A DNA stretch of 64,000 nt from Axinella damicornis (taxonomy: Eukaryota > Porifera > Demospongiae > Axinellida > Axinellidae): the NCBI GenBank assembly GCA_963931865.1, contig OZ007512.1, forward strand, positions 2,337,950 through 2,401,949, written 5' to 3'. Below are positions 42,836 to 53,299 of the stretch, in pieces. The stretch's first letter is position 1, and each line of letters opens with the position of its first letter. Made by a program: the position numbers and the translations under genes. The notes beneath the pieces were generated by a model. The model was not told the origin of the DNA, ran no database searches, and saw only the letters and a list, made by a program, of their open reading frames with translations.

Positions 42836-43551
42836 GTTGACTGTGGAGTGGAGTTTATATTTAATGGTTTTTGATGTACATCCACTCTGTGCATTATACT
42901 ATAATCACTTACTGCTTTTACTTTCTTCCAAAGGTGGGTTGCTAGGTGCACTGATAATTTAGCTGTCTCCTGTTGAACTTCCCGCGAACTACGTCTATGC
43001 GCGGCGCAGCGCCGTTTGACCGCATTGCTTTGATTCTGGTGCTGAATTCGCTAACCAAAAATAAAATCGTGTGACTGGAACTGGAGCAGGTAAACTGTGT
43101 TAAAATACGTATCAAGGACGAATAGAGGGCATGACGGAAGCTTTTTTGGATAGGGTTGTCCATAGCAAAGTTATCAGCTGTCTCGCTCGAGAAAAGCGGC
43201 TAATACCGCCATTTTGTGCACTGAATTACTGTTTTTGGGATGGTCATTCAGCGTATTCGTAAAAGCTTCCGTCATGCCCTAAAGCTTTTGATAGCGCATC
43301 TCCGAGCACCAGAACCAAGCTGCTCACGCTCTTTGAACTCGAGATTTTTGGTTAATAGTCAATCGAGACATCAACTAGCTCACTGCAGTTCCAGTGAGAA
43401 CTACAATGGAGATGTTTGCTGTGTATGTTGACTGAGGTCCATACTTCATGACGAGTAACTTTTGTTGTACTGGATCGATTGCTATCTGCGAGAAAAATGA
43501 TGTTCAGGTAACCCATCTAACACGCCTACGGCGACTACCCCGTAACCTTAA

Positions 43552-44123
43552 GGTTACGGGATCCCCGCGCGGTGGGCGTGGCCAGACAATTTGTTCAAGC
43601 CCATTTTTCTCGCACAGAAAGTATGCTAGTGAAATCAAACTTTCTCGACACAAAGCAGGGATGGTAGACAACATGCAGACTAATCATCATTACAGTAGCT
43701 CACACTGTAGCCGTTGTACGCTGGTTAAATCGGTTCCAGCAAACTATTCGCCAAAAATCTCCAGTGCGAAGACCGCCAGCAAATCGATTCTACTGCTGGG
43801 AGACACGCCATAGGAAGCTCTAGGGCGGGACGTAAGCGTTTTGTGGCTAGGTTGAGCAGTCCTCGAAAGAACGACTCTTGAGTGTGAATAACCGCCATCT
43901 TGACTCCCCTCTTTGGAATACAGCGTCGTATAACTTCGGAACGGTCATCAGTATTTACAAAAACGCTTCGTCCGGCCCTTTCTATACAGTTTGTGCCTAT
44001 TTCAATACGGTCTTCCAAGTCCAGGTCAAATCACACGGCTTTATTTTTGGCGACAAAAAAACTATGAAATAGCGCTTAATTAAGTATACGGCGTGCGTAT
44101 CCGCGTGCAGGGATCCCGTAACC
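43552..44123. mobile_element. piggyBac-like MITE between two TTAA sites
   Basis: GGTTACGGGATCCC at the left and its inverse GGGATCCCGTAACC at the right each abut TTAA (43,548-43,551 and 44,124-44,127). The flank left of the first TTAA is itself CCCCGTAACC, so a second end may abut. No transposase is present. Confidence 0.75.
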
Positions 44124-44128
44124 TTAAG

Positions 44129-44368
44129 TACAGAGGTTTGCATAAAGCTTGCAACAAGCCCTGCTTACAGTGCTGAGACTAGAAAACCACAAGTCCCACC
44201 CTGTGCCATTACCCTGTACCATAGTAGTACAATAATTTGCTTCCTACCCACTTAGCGCTTCCCAGCTGTATACATCACTATGTACATGTACACAGGGTGG
44301 GACTTGTGGTTTTCTAGTCTCAGCAGTGCTCAGCAGTGTTTGTTGCAAGCTTTCTGCAAACCTCTGTA
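44129..44368. mobile_element. Palindromic MITE directly abutting the piggyBac-like element
   Basis: TACAGAGGTTTGCATAAAGC and the inverted GCTTTCTGCAAACCTCTGTA bound about 240 bp. Inner arms share AAACCACAAGTCCCACCCTG and its inverse. The loop is centred near 44,250. Confidence 0.75.
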
Positions 44369-44599
44369 TTGCAGTCAATGGCGAAATCGGTAGGTGGGCG
44401 TTTGAAATGTGCGCGTGATTAAAACTATGCCGATCAGACAATTTAAGTGACCGCGGCGATAAACAAGAGACCTGGACGGTCAAGACGGTGAGCGAAGTGT
44501 GAGAATCGGTTGAAGTACGAACGAGAACAAAGCGGTCTTGCTACGTCTACAGCCCCCCTGCCTCCAGTGTTGAGGCTCTGTTCCTGCATAGCTAGATTA

Positions 44600-44870
44600 T
44601 TATACTTCGAAGGTATTAGCTATGGTTTCTGTGATGCTTACTGCCGCGGACATACCGGGAGCAGACCTGAGTGAGCTGTTGGTTCTCTTTTGGCATCGCT
44701 ATCGGGAAAAGTGCCTGGAACAAGCTCGCGACTGCGACCTCAGCTGCCTGCCATCCATCCAAAACACGCTGAACCATCTCGGTCTCGTACTTGGATCGCT
44801 TGGAAATCGGTGGAAGAAGGCGCTCGGATTCTGGCTTTGGTTGTTGCCACAACACGTTACAGGTATGTCC
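44600..44870. other. Open in several frames, gene not assigned
   Basis: GC-balanced sequence is open in two plus frames and one minus frame for about 80 codons. One plus frame starts MVSVMLTAADIPGADLSE and meets a donor ACAG|GTATGT. The minus frame reads MLWQQPKPESERLLPP. I cannot choose between them. It lies inside the composite transposon, so it may be transposon coding sequence. Confidence 0.3.
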
Positions 44871-45455
44871 AGCATACTGCGTTGTTCTCGTTCGTACTTC
44901 AACCGATTCTCACTATTTGCACACCGTCTTTACCGCCAGGTCCCTTGTCAAACACCACAGTCACATGAACTGTGTAATCCGTATGGTTTTAGTCACGCAC
45001 AGGTTTCAAACCGCCCCCTGCCAATTTTGCCATTCACTGCAATACTTAAGGTGGCTATAAAAGAGCAACCGGATGTAACGTCACGTCAATCAAATTCCTT
45101 CACTCTTGTGTGCAACTGGCTTATTCAATATTCCTGGCTACGCCACTGGAATATCGGTAGAGAAACGTCATGACCATGATCTTCACACAAATTGAAGTTC
45201 GTCTCATATAGCTACCTACTGTGGGAGTGGTTCACGAGCTTAAGTTTTGACAAATCAACAAAATTTGGCACTATACGGTACACACTTATACCATTACATG
45301 TGAATCTTGTGATCACAGTGATGATAAAGGTATAATTTAATCTTGGCTACCAACATCGTCCAGTTGACACACATGTAGCTATTGTGTATTTATAGCAAAA
45401 TGGAATAATCATTATGACTGCTTCACCCCAGTTAGGGACTGGAATCCTTGAAGCA

Positions 45456-46799
45456 ATGAAGAGAATCATACCTGTCTTGTATGGTGCTACTATGGCAAGT
45501 ACACTCGGTGGAATTATCGTTTATCTTTTAGTAAGTTCACAGAATCCGCATCCTACACTGGTCAGAACTGACAGAGAAACTCAAGATCAGGCAACAGCTG
45601 TACAGCAAACATATGCAGCAACTCAAACAACAATTGTGCACGGAAGTCAATCAACGTTTGTGAACGAAAATCATGCAATGCCCCTCCATATACTGAAACA
45701 GAAACTCCAGATCCTACCGATTACCTGCCACCCTGGTAGTGAAGGATTGTTTCCAAGGAAGTATGATAAACTGCTGCAGACTTTAGCTGAATACGCTGTT
45801 TTTCACAACGCTAGCAGAACTGCACGTCCGCTCATATACACGTGTGGTCCAGGTGTTACTTGTGGAGGGTTAGGAGATAGACTAAGAGGAATTGTGTACA
45901 CGTTGCTACTAGCTGTGTTCAGTGGGAGAAGATTACTGTTGCACTGGGGAATGCCCAATGGAGAGAACGTCTACCTGAAGCCCAACCTCATCAACTGGGT
46001 CCCTGAGAAGTCTGATACTGAAAACATGATGGTCCTCTCGGTGCTGAATACGACTTCCAGCTTAGATTCAGCAATGAAGACAATTGGCAAGAATACTTCG
46101 GTCAATGTTGCACTCAATACCGGTCTTGAACTTGAATTAATTAAAGCACCGAAGTTTAAGCCTCAGTGGCTAATCGACGGGCTGAAGAGGACAGGATTGG
46201 TTGTTCTCACTAATTCAGAGATTAATGCCATATTTGGAATTGCATTTAGATACCTGTTTGGATTCACAAGTGATGTTTTCCAAGCAGTGAACAAGGCCAA
46301 GTTACTGTTGGGACTGGATACGCAGAAGTATGTTGCAGTCCATATTAGGAGTTGCTTTGCAGGATCAAATTTTGATAATTCTCCTCACGCAAAGTGTATT
46401 CGGAAGAAAGAGCAATGGGAACAGATGTTGCGGTGTGCAGCCAGTGTCGCTAACACAAGTACGGGCTCAAACAGTTCCATCTTCCTGGCTACCGACTCTA
46501 ACCTTGTCAAAGACCTTGCGACAAAGATGAGTGGTGTCAGATATAGGACATTAGATGTCGTGTTGACTCATGTGGATCGCGTAAACAAGAAGAGGGGCCC
46601 AACTGAAGCTGAAAGTAAAGGTCTGCTGTCTGTTTGGGTGGATTTCCTCGAGCTGGCTCAGTCGTACATCCAAGTGAGAGGAGGTAGTGACTGGATTCGG
46701 GGCAGTGGGTTTGATCTAGGGTCTGGCCATTTGTGTGGTCTTCCAAAGAACCAAACATTCAATGGCTTGAAAAATTGTGCCAATGAGGTCCACCAATGA
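45456..46799 (+). CDS. Type II membrane GT-B glycosyltransferase, fucosyltransferase-like (copy 1)
   Basis: The single-exon frame encodes about 447 residues from the Met aligned with the paralogue; a non-conserved upstream ATG at 45,414 would add 14. A short cytosolic tail is followed by a membrane anchor (ATMASTLGGIIVYLLVSS) and a Ser/Thr/Gln-rich stem. The lumenal domain contains CGGLGDRLRGIVYTLLLAVF, the GG(L)G.R..G motif of O-fucosyltransferase-like GT-B enzymes. VAVHIRSCF (the HxR substrate-phosphate site), IFLATDSNLVKDLA and a C-terminal SVWVDFLELAQS..G segment follow. Likely a Golgi/ER glycosyltransferase; donor sugar unproven. Frame intact. Confidence 0.6.
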   Translation: MKRIIPVLYGATMASTLGGIIVYLLVSSQNPHPTLVRTDRETQDQATAVQQTYAATQTTIVHGSQSTFVNENHAMPLHILKQKLQILPITCHPGSEGLFPRKYDKLLQTLAEYAVFHNASRTARPLIYTCGPGVTCGGLGDRLRGIVYTLLLAVFSGRRLLLHWGMPNGENVYLKPNLINWVPEKSDTENMMVLSVLNTTSSLDSAMKTIGKNTSVNVALNTGLELELIKAPKFKPQWLIDGLKRTGLVVLTNSEINAIFGIAFRYLFGFTSDVFQAVNKAKLLLGLDTQKYVAVHIRSCFAGSNFDNSPHAKCIRKKEQWEQMLRCAASVANTSTGSNSSIFLATDSNLVKDLATKMSGVRYRTLDVVLTHVDRVNKKRGPTEAESKGLLSVWVDFLELAQSYIQVRGGSDWIRGSGFDLGSGHLCGLPKNQTFNGLKNCANEVHQ

Positions 46800-47019
46800 T
46801 ATCTAGTTACATGACATCATTTTCTGCTACTTAGCGTTATAGACCCAGCTAGTAGTGCATTGCTGTGGGATGTGGCCGGTGGCTACCTACACTAGCTTGT
46901 GTACCAGAATGAGAATGTATTTTGTAGAGAATGCATTTTGTAGAGAATGCATTTTGTAGAGATTCAACTGCATTGATTTGTTTTGCATCGTACAAGGCAA
47001 CTACGGTATAGCCCTCCTA

Positions 47020-47240
47020 GGCCATTCCCTAGCCTCCTAGGCCATTCCCTAGCCTCATTCCCAGGCCATTCCCTAGCCTCGTTCCCAGGCCATTCCCTAG
47101 CCTCGTTCCCAGGCCATTCCCTAGCCTTGTTCCCAGGCCATTCCCGGGCCCTAGCCTCGTTCCCAGGCCATTCCCTAGCCTTGTTCCCAGGCCATTCCCT
47201 AGCCTTGTTCCCAGGCCATTCCCGGGCCCTAGCCTCGTTC
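47020..47240 (+). repeat. 24-bp tandem array built from a MITE terminus
   Basis: Nine or so units of CATTCCCTAGCCTCGTTCCC plus AGGC, ending in a normal inverted GAGCCTGGGAACAAGGCTA. The duplicate locus at 52,042-52,099 has a single unit, so the array expanded after duplication. Confidence 0.9.
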
Positions 47241-47511
47241 CCAGGCTCTCTCCCTGAAAGAGCCTGGGAACAAGGCTATATACAGGCCATTTTCCCATGC
47301 TGTGACTGCCAGTACTTGATCACTTGCAGTATGCATATAGCTACTGTTGAGTTGAGTTCATATAGTAATGTCACTTCCCCAATGCAAGAAGTTTTCATGC
47401 AGGTCCTAGACCCCATATGGGATGGTGGTGACATCATCACCAAATTTGTTTATTGCAAAGGGCAAACGAAATCGTTTTTGTTAGGCGAACAGTCTTCCAC
47501 AGAACCTCCAA

Positions 47512-47822
47512 CACGGGAGAAACTAGCTATACATACGGGACTGGACGGGCACCATTCATGATTGTCGTCAAATCAGTTTGCTCCGTGATTGCACCGTCCA
47601 CACGCTGTTCGAGTCCGTCGTGGGACCACTTCAACTTCTGAGTATTACGTTATTACCTGCATATTGACCACACCTACGGGCACTCCTCTATGCAGGAGAA
47701 TCGCTGTGAATATGAAACTTCAAATGGTCCCACCATGGACTCGAACGGCGTGCATAATGATGGTGTGGATACAGAGAAGCTCTGATGGTTACGGTGCCCA
47801 TCCTGTCCTGTGGTTTCTCCTG
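47512..47822. mobile_element. CAGGAGAAAC MITE 3' of glycosyltransferase copy 1
   Basis: Opens GGGAGAAACTAGCTATACAT, carries GGGACTGGACGGGCACCA, ends GGTGCCCATCCTGTCCTGTG..GTTTCTCCTG. The same insertion is at 52,364-52,661 in copy 2, so it predates the duplication. Confidence 0.8.
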
Positions 47823-47989
47823 TGCAAGGGCTTTATAGTCTTTAGTGGGTTTCAAACCCAGGACAGAGCCCGAGTTAGATCTATCTAGAGACTGTCACTT
47901 TTCCAGTGCATCACCGCACACCCTCCGGAAGCAATCAAGTATGTACTGGTATTGGGTATGGATCAGGACTGGCTATAATAATTTTTTTA

Positions 47990-48780
47990 ATTTTTTTATT
48001 TATTTTTTTTGACTGAATAAACTTGTTAATTCTAGGTATTGGCAATAGCCACTACACTACCAATAACCACGTACAAACACAAGAGCAAAAGTACAAGCAC
48101 AAAGACATGACTAGTGTACGAGATAGCTAACTACAGTTATTTTGTTGCTAGCTATATTCTGTATCAGCACTTGTCCAAATGACAGCAGTATTGCACCAGC
48201 TGTGTGAACCGGTCCAGGAGTGCATGGTAGTCTCAGAACCAGACTCTTTCCCTGGAACGAGGAAGGTGCTTACATTTTTTTCTTTTCTCTATGAGAGGTT
48301 TTACCACAGTGTGGCTAACGAGGCGACTGGAAGTAGCACTAAGTGCTATTATTAATTAACCAGCCCCCCGGGACCAACGGTTTTACATCCCCTCCGAAGG
48401 ATGCGATGTAAGCCATCAGATGCAAATATCTTCAAGCAAACACGTACTCAATTTTTGGAGGTGGAGCTGAGTAGACTCCGGGGAGACTCCCTATAAGCTG
48501 CTGCCATAACCCACAACCTGGTCAACATGCCTTTTCGATCGGAATGCTGACCTGAGTGACCAATCAGAATCGTTGATTGCAAATAGGTTTTCTCCTGGCT
48601 TTCAGCTTGACATGGCCAATCACTTCATTATGCCATGCTATATTGAAGTGTGATTGATTCCTCAATCTAATATAATCTTCCAAACTACGTACTAGTAATT
48701 ACTAGGCAAATTTTCACAGCTACGCTTTGGGGACGCTCGGTTAGCCAAACTCAGTTAAAACAACCCTGCACGGGTATTTT
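47990..48780. other. Spacer between duplication units, no gene seen
   Basis: AT-rich start with T-runs, then anonymous sequence that includes CCGGGACCAACGGTTTTACA near 48,370. No ORF above background. Confidence 0.4.
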
Positions 48781-49440
48781 TGAGGTGATATATAAGTGGA
48801 GTGTATACATTATGAAGCATCTGCTGACAAAAACCATATCAATGTGCAAGCTAGGTATATGCTATATGGCAATATTAATTCCATTGTGGTCATCAAATAA
48901 TTCCCTACTATTTATGGACATATTTTGGTGTCCGCATTGTTGTTATGGCCACCCTTGCCACCAGTTAGACTAATAGCTACTTTCATTGCTTCCAGCTCAG
49001 CAATAAATATCACGTGCCAGTCCACATTCGCACTTTGTTCGTAAAACAAAGGTGAGTTGTACGTAGCTTTGTTTTCTGTTGGACCATTTCCCAGTACATT
49101 TGGAATTCAACAGCATAGCTATGCGCTGATGAGATTGGGAGAGCAAAATATATCCTGTGATATACTCGTGACTGCATGGGTGGTGTGGTGTGATGGGGGA
49201 GGGGAGTGTGGTGTGGTGGGGGAGGGGGGTGTGGTGGGGAAGGGGTGACCGGTACATTTGCTGCCTTACATATAATCAATCTTTTAGCTAATGTCAACTG
49301 CCAGAGCATCCAGCTCATGAGAGCTTATAGACGCATGTGGTTTTGCAACAACATCACGATAAGAACGGAAATGGCACAGTACAGTAAATGAAAACTAGAT
49401 ACGGGAACTTCAGTCCATATCCAGACCATAATGCCAATGG
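48780..49440 (+). other. Upstream part of duplication unit D
   Basis: Homologous to patches of 31.4-34.2 kb (ATTTATGGACATATTTTGGT, TGGCCACCCTT, GCGCTGATGAGATTGGGAGA) without the MITE and hAT insertions found there. It includes a putative 5' exon ending AAACAAAG|GTGAGTTG near 49,051. Confidence 0.55.
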
Positions 49441-49447
49441 CCATGCA

Positions 49448-49895
49448 TGGTTCGTTGGTTACCAGGTGTACCAAGACAGCTGCTGGGATGGGCAGCTGTC
49501 GGGGTACAGCCATGGTTCGTTGGTACCAGGTGTACCAAGACAGCTGCTGGGATGGGCAGCTGTCGGGGTACAGCCATGGTTCGTTGGTACCAGGTGTACC
49601 AAGACAGCTGCTGGGATGGGCAGCTGTCGGGGTACAGCCATGGTTCGTTGGTACCAGGTGTACCAAGACAGCTGCTGGGATGGGCAGCTGTCGGGGTACA
49701 GCCATGGTTCGTTGGTACCAGGTGTACCAAGACAGCTGCTGGGATGGGCAGCTGTCGGGGTACAGCCATGGTTCGTTGGTACCAGGTGTACCAAGACAGC
49801 TGCTGGGATGGGCAGCTGTCGGGGTACAGCCATGGTTCGTTGGTACCAGGTGTACAAAGACAGCTGCTGGGATGGGCAGCTGCCGGGGTACATGC
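49448..49895 (+). repeat. Seven-copy 64-bp tandem repeat
   Basis: Near-identical 64-bp units (GGTTCGTTGGTACCAGGTGT, ACCAAGACAGCTGCTGGGAT, GGGCAGCTGTCGGGGTACAG, CCAT) start near 49,451, 49,516, 49,580, 49,644, 49,708, 49,772 and 49,836. Because 64 is not a multiple of three, all frames stay open, giving spurious repeat ORFs on both strands. Unit C has one copy near 34,487. Confidence 0.95.
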
Positions 49896-50157
49896 TGTTA
49901 CTTTGCATGACACTCAGAGCATGGAAACACGTACAGATTGTGCAGATTTACGTCCAAGACTGTCTCGAAACAATAGAGAGCAGTCAGGATCTTTGGACAA
50001 AGTGAGGTTCGTCTCATATACCCGCTGTGAGTGGTGGTCACTTTTTGAAACAGATTTGGCGCTATACGGCACACACTTGGATGTGATGACAGTGATGAAA
50101 TGAAGGTGCATAACATACTTACATTCTGGGCTACCAACATCATCCAGTTGACATCAA

Positions 50158-50432
50158 TGTTGTTTTAGTTAACTAAAACAAAAACTATAATGCATTTTAG
50201 TAAGGCATAATTCACTTCAGTAATTAAACTAAAACTAAAATGAGGACTGTCTCAGCGTGTTAATTAAAACTACAACTAAACTAATATTTAAATCACCCCA
50301 AAAGGGTGGTTACTAAAACTAAAAGAGGCTTTTACTAACCTTTTTGAGATTTAGTAATTAAAACTAAAACTGAACTAAACAATGCGACTTCTACCTAATT
50401 ACTACTATTTCAGTTTTAGATAACTAAAACTG
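50158..50432. mobile_element. TTTTAGTTA/TAACTAAAA MITE in unit D only
   Basis: Starts TTGTTTTAGTTAACTAAAAC and ends TTTTAGATAACTAAAACTG, with many ACTAAAACTAAAA motifs. It interrupts the CCAGTTGACA...TTGTGTA upstream region that is continuous in unit C near 45,360-45,385. Confidence 0.8.
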
Positions 50433-50520
50433 CGCACGTATTGTGTAGTTGTAGCAAAATGGAATACAATAACGATCTATTGACTGCTTCACCCCATGCA
50501 GTTAGGGACTGAAATCAACA

Positions 50521-51846
50521 ATGACAAGAATCGTCTTGTATCGTGCTGCTATAGTAAGTGCACTTGGTGGAATCATAGTTGTTTATCTGTTAGTAAGTTC
50601 ACGAAATCCACATCCTATACTGGCCAAAATCAAAGCCACTTCTGTTGTACAGGAAACATATACTGCAACTCAGCCAACAATTGTGAATGGAAATCATGCA
50701 ATGCCCCTCCACATACTGAAAGAGAAACTCCAGATCCTACCGATTACCTGCCACCCGGGTAGTGAAGGACTGTTTCCAAGGAAGTATGATAAACTGCTGC
50801 AGACTTTAGCTGAATACGCTGTTTTCCACAGCACTAGCAGAACCGGTCGTACTGCATATCCACTCATATACACGTGTGGTCCAGGTGATCTGTGTGGAGG
50901 GTTAGGAGACAGACTAAGAGGAATCGTGTACACGTTGCTACTCGCTGTGTTCAGTGGGAGAAGGTTACTGTTGCACTGGGGAATGCCCAATGGAGAGAAC
51001 GTCTACCTGAAGCCCAACCTCATCAACTGGGTCCCTGAGAAGTCTGATATTGAGAACATGACGGTATATTCAGTGATGAATGCTGCACATTCCAAGTTAG
51101 ATTCAGCAATAAAGAAAATTGGCAAGAATACTTCCGTGAATGTTGCACTCAATACCAATCTCGAACTTGAGTTAATTAAAGCTCCGAAATTTAAGCCTCA
51201 GTGGCTAATTGACGGGCTGAAGAGGACAGGATTGGATGTTCTCAGTAATACGGATATTAATGCAATAGTTGGAATTGCATTTAGATACCTGTTTGGATTC
51301 ACAAGTGATGTTCTGCATGAAGTGAACAAGGCCAAGATTCTGTTGGGACTGGATACAGAGAAGTATGTCGCAGTCCATATTAGGAGTTGCTTTGTGCGAA
51401 ATCTTGGTGGTTCGAATTCTACTCGACGTGTGTCCCCAAAGTGTATTCGCAAGAAAGAGCAATGGGAACAGATGTTGCGGTGTGCAGCCAGTGTCGCTGA
51501 CACCAGTAGTGGCTCAAACAGTTCCATCTTCCTGGCTACCGACTCTAAACTAGTCAAAGAACTTGCAAGAAAGATGTATGGTGTCAGGTATAAGACATTA
51601 GATGTCGTGTTGATTCATGTGTCGCGCATTAGCAAGACCAGAGGCCCCAATAAAGGTCAAAGCCAAGGTCTGCTGTCTGTTTGGGTGGATTTCCTCCTGC
51701 TGGCTCAGTCGTACATCCAAGTGAGAGGAGGTAGTGACTGGATTCGGGGCAGTGGGTTTGATCTAGGGTCTGGTCATTTGTGTGGTCTTCCAAAGAACCA
51801 AACATTCAATGGCTTGAAAAATTGTGCCAATGAGGTCCACCAATGA
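50521..51846 (+). CDS. Type II membrane GT-B glycosyltransferase, fucosyltransferase-like (copy 2)
   Basis: The frame is 441 residues, start ATG aligned with Met 15 of the longest frame of copy 1. The architecture matches copy 1: anchor AAIVSALGGIIVVYLLVSS, CGGLGDRLRGIVYTLLLAVF, VAVHIRSCFVRNLGG, IFLATDSKLVKELA, and identical C-terminal 50 or so residues ending NGLKNCANEVHQ. Most differences are substitutions and a few small in-frame indels, so both copies appear to be under coding constraint. It lies about 5.05 kb from copy 1 on the same strand. Confidence 0.62.
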   Translation: MTRIVLYRAAIVSALGGIIVVYLLVSSRNPHPILAKIKATSVVQETYTATQPTIVNGNHAMPLHILKEKLQILPITCHPGSEGLFPRKYDKLLQTLAEYAVFHSTSRTGRTAYPLIYTCGPGDLCGGLGDRLRGIVYTLLLAVFSGRRLLLHWGMPNGENVYLKPNLINWVPEKSDIENMTVYSVMNAAHSKLDSAIKKIGKNTSVNVALNTNLELELIKAPKFKPQWLIDGLKRTGLDVLSNTDINAIVGIAFRYLFGFTSDVLHEVNKAKILLGLDTEKYVAVHIRSCFVRNLGGSNSTRRVSPKCIRKKEQWEQMLRCAASVADTSSGSNSSIFLATDSKLVKELARKMYGVRYKTLDVVLIHVSRISKTRGPNKGQSQGLLSVWVDFLLLAQSYIQVRGGSDWIRGSGFDLGSGHLCGLPKNQTFNGLKNCANEVHQ

Positions 51847-52363
51847 TATCTAGTTACATGACATCATTTTCTGCTACTTAGCGTTATTGACCCAGTATGT
51901 GCATTGCTGTGGGATGTGCCCGATGGCTACCTACACTACACTCGTGTACCAGAATGAGAATGCATTTTGCAGAGATTCAACTGCATTAGTTTGTTTTGCA
52001 TTGTACAAGGCAACTACAGTAGGGAGTTATAGCTTCCTAGGCCATTCCCTATCCTCGTTCCCAGGCTCTCTCTCTGAAAGAGCCTGGGAACGAGGCTCTA
52101 TACAGGCCATTCCCATGCACTGCCAGTACTTGATCGCTTGCAGTATGCATATAGCTACTGTTGAGTTGAGTTCATTTTGATAGCCCAGGAATATAGTAAT
52201 GTCACCTCTCCAATGCAAGACGTTTTCATGCAGGTCCTGGACCCCATATGGGATGGTGGTGACATCATCACTAAATTCATTTAGATTATTTACTGCTGAG
52301 GAAGTGCAAAGGGCAAACGAAATCCTTTTTGTTAGGCGAACACTTCCACAGAACCTACCAACA

Positions 52364-52661
52364 CAGGAGAAACTAGCTATACATACGGGACTGGACGGGC
52401 ACCATTCTTGATTGTCATCCAATTAGGTTGCTCCGTGATTGCACCGTCCACACGCTGTTCGAGTCCATCGTGGGACCACTTCAACTTCTGAGTATTACGT
52501 TATTACCTGCGTATAGACCACACCTGCATCCTCTGCAGGAGAATCGCTGTGAATACGAAACTTCAAATGGTCCCACCGTGGACTCGAACGGTGTGCAGAC
52601 GGTGTGGATACGGAGAAGCCCCGATGGTTACGGTGCCCATCCTGTCCTGTAGTTTCTCCTG
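52364..52661. mobile_element. CAGGAGAAAC MITE 3' of glycosyltransferase copy 2
   Basis: CAGGAGAAACTAGCTATACA at the left and GTAGTTTCTCCTG at the right. Counterpart of 47,512-47,822. Confidence 0.8.
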
Positions 52662-52990
52662 TGCAAGGGCTTTAGTCTTTAGTGGGATTCAAACCCAGGA
52701 CAGAGCCCGAGTTAGATCTATAGAGAGACTGTCACGTTTCCAGTGCACCACCGCACACCCTCCGAAAGCAATCAGGTATATGTACTGGTATGGATCAGGA
52801 CTGGCAATGTGTTATTAAGGAAATTGTATGGCTAATAATTACACCAAAACTGTTGATGACCAGTTTGGCATAAACTAAAACCAAGCTCATGCTGCATGCT
52901 GTGAGAGCAGGTGTTCCGTTAATGTACGTCGGGTAGTATATAACACCTGACCCAATAGTCTTGGAACTGTAGACCCTCACTTTCATTTGG

Positions 52991-53299
52991 TAGTCTCGCG
53001 GGGGCCAGACACACACAGAAGGGAGGGTCTGGTCCAGTTACAATTAGCAATTTGTTCTTGACACCCCAGGTTTCTGAGAATTTGGTATGCAATCAAGCTG
53101 CCTAATTAATACTACAAAGCTGATCTGTAAGATTATTCACAGTTCACACCTTGTCCTATGCAAGCCGAGTTACGTAACAATCAAGACAGTAGCAGTTAAC
53201 AGGTACTTGAAGAACCGTCTGTGCTGACTGCGCAGAACAAGAGTGTCATTGTAACTGGACCAGACCTCCCTTCCGTGTGGGTCTGGCCCTGCGAGACTA
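52991..53299. mobile_element. TAGTCTCGC..GGGCCAGAC MITE with exact 9-bp target duplication
   Basis: The 309-bp element starts TAGTCTCGCGGGGGCCAGAC and ends GTCTGGCCCTGCGAGACTA, with TTCATTTGG on both sides (52,982-52,990 and 53,300-53,308). Inner arms share GGGAGGGTCTGGTCCAGTTAC. Confidence 0.9.

Larger units (their letters stand above)
34651..45147. mobile_element. Composite nested transposon (about 10.5 kb) splitting duplication unit C
   Basis: The left end GTGGCGTAGCCAAGCCCGGG and right end CTGGCTACGCCAC are inverse. Subterminal AAGCCAGTTGCAC..CAAG and ACATCCGGTTGCTCT occur inward from both ends (39,646-39,710 and 45,035-45,125). Sequence outside the two ends matches a continuous stretch at 49,960-50,010, so this whole block is absent from unit D. 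Inside are a 4.9-kb insertion flanked by the 12-mer GCCCTACCAATA (34,688-34,699 and 39,634-39,645), the Mutator/YqaJ gene, and two further MITEs. The core element would be about 5.5 kb. Confidence 0.6.

Noticed and set aside
46983..47561. 192-codon ORF of SLASFPGH repeats
   Set aside because: It translates the 24-bp array and an adjoining MITE; the duplicate unit lacks it.
49388..50103. Long repeat-containing ORFs on both strands
   Set aside because: A 64-bp near-perfect tandem repeat keeps several frames open; the peptides are low-information artefacts.
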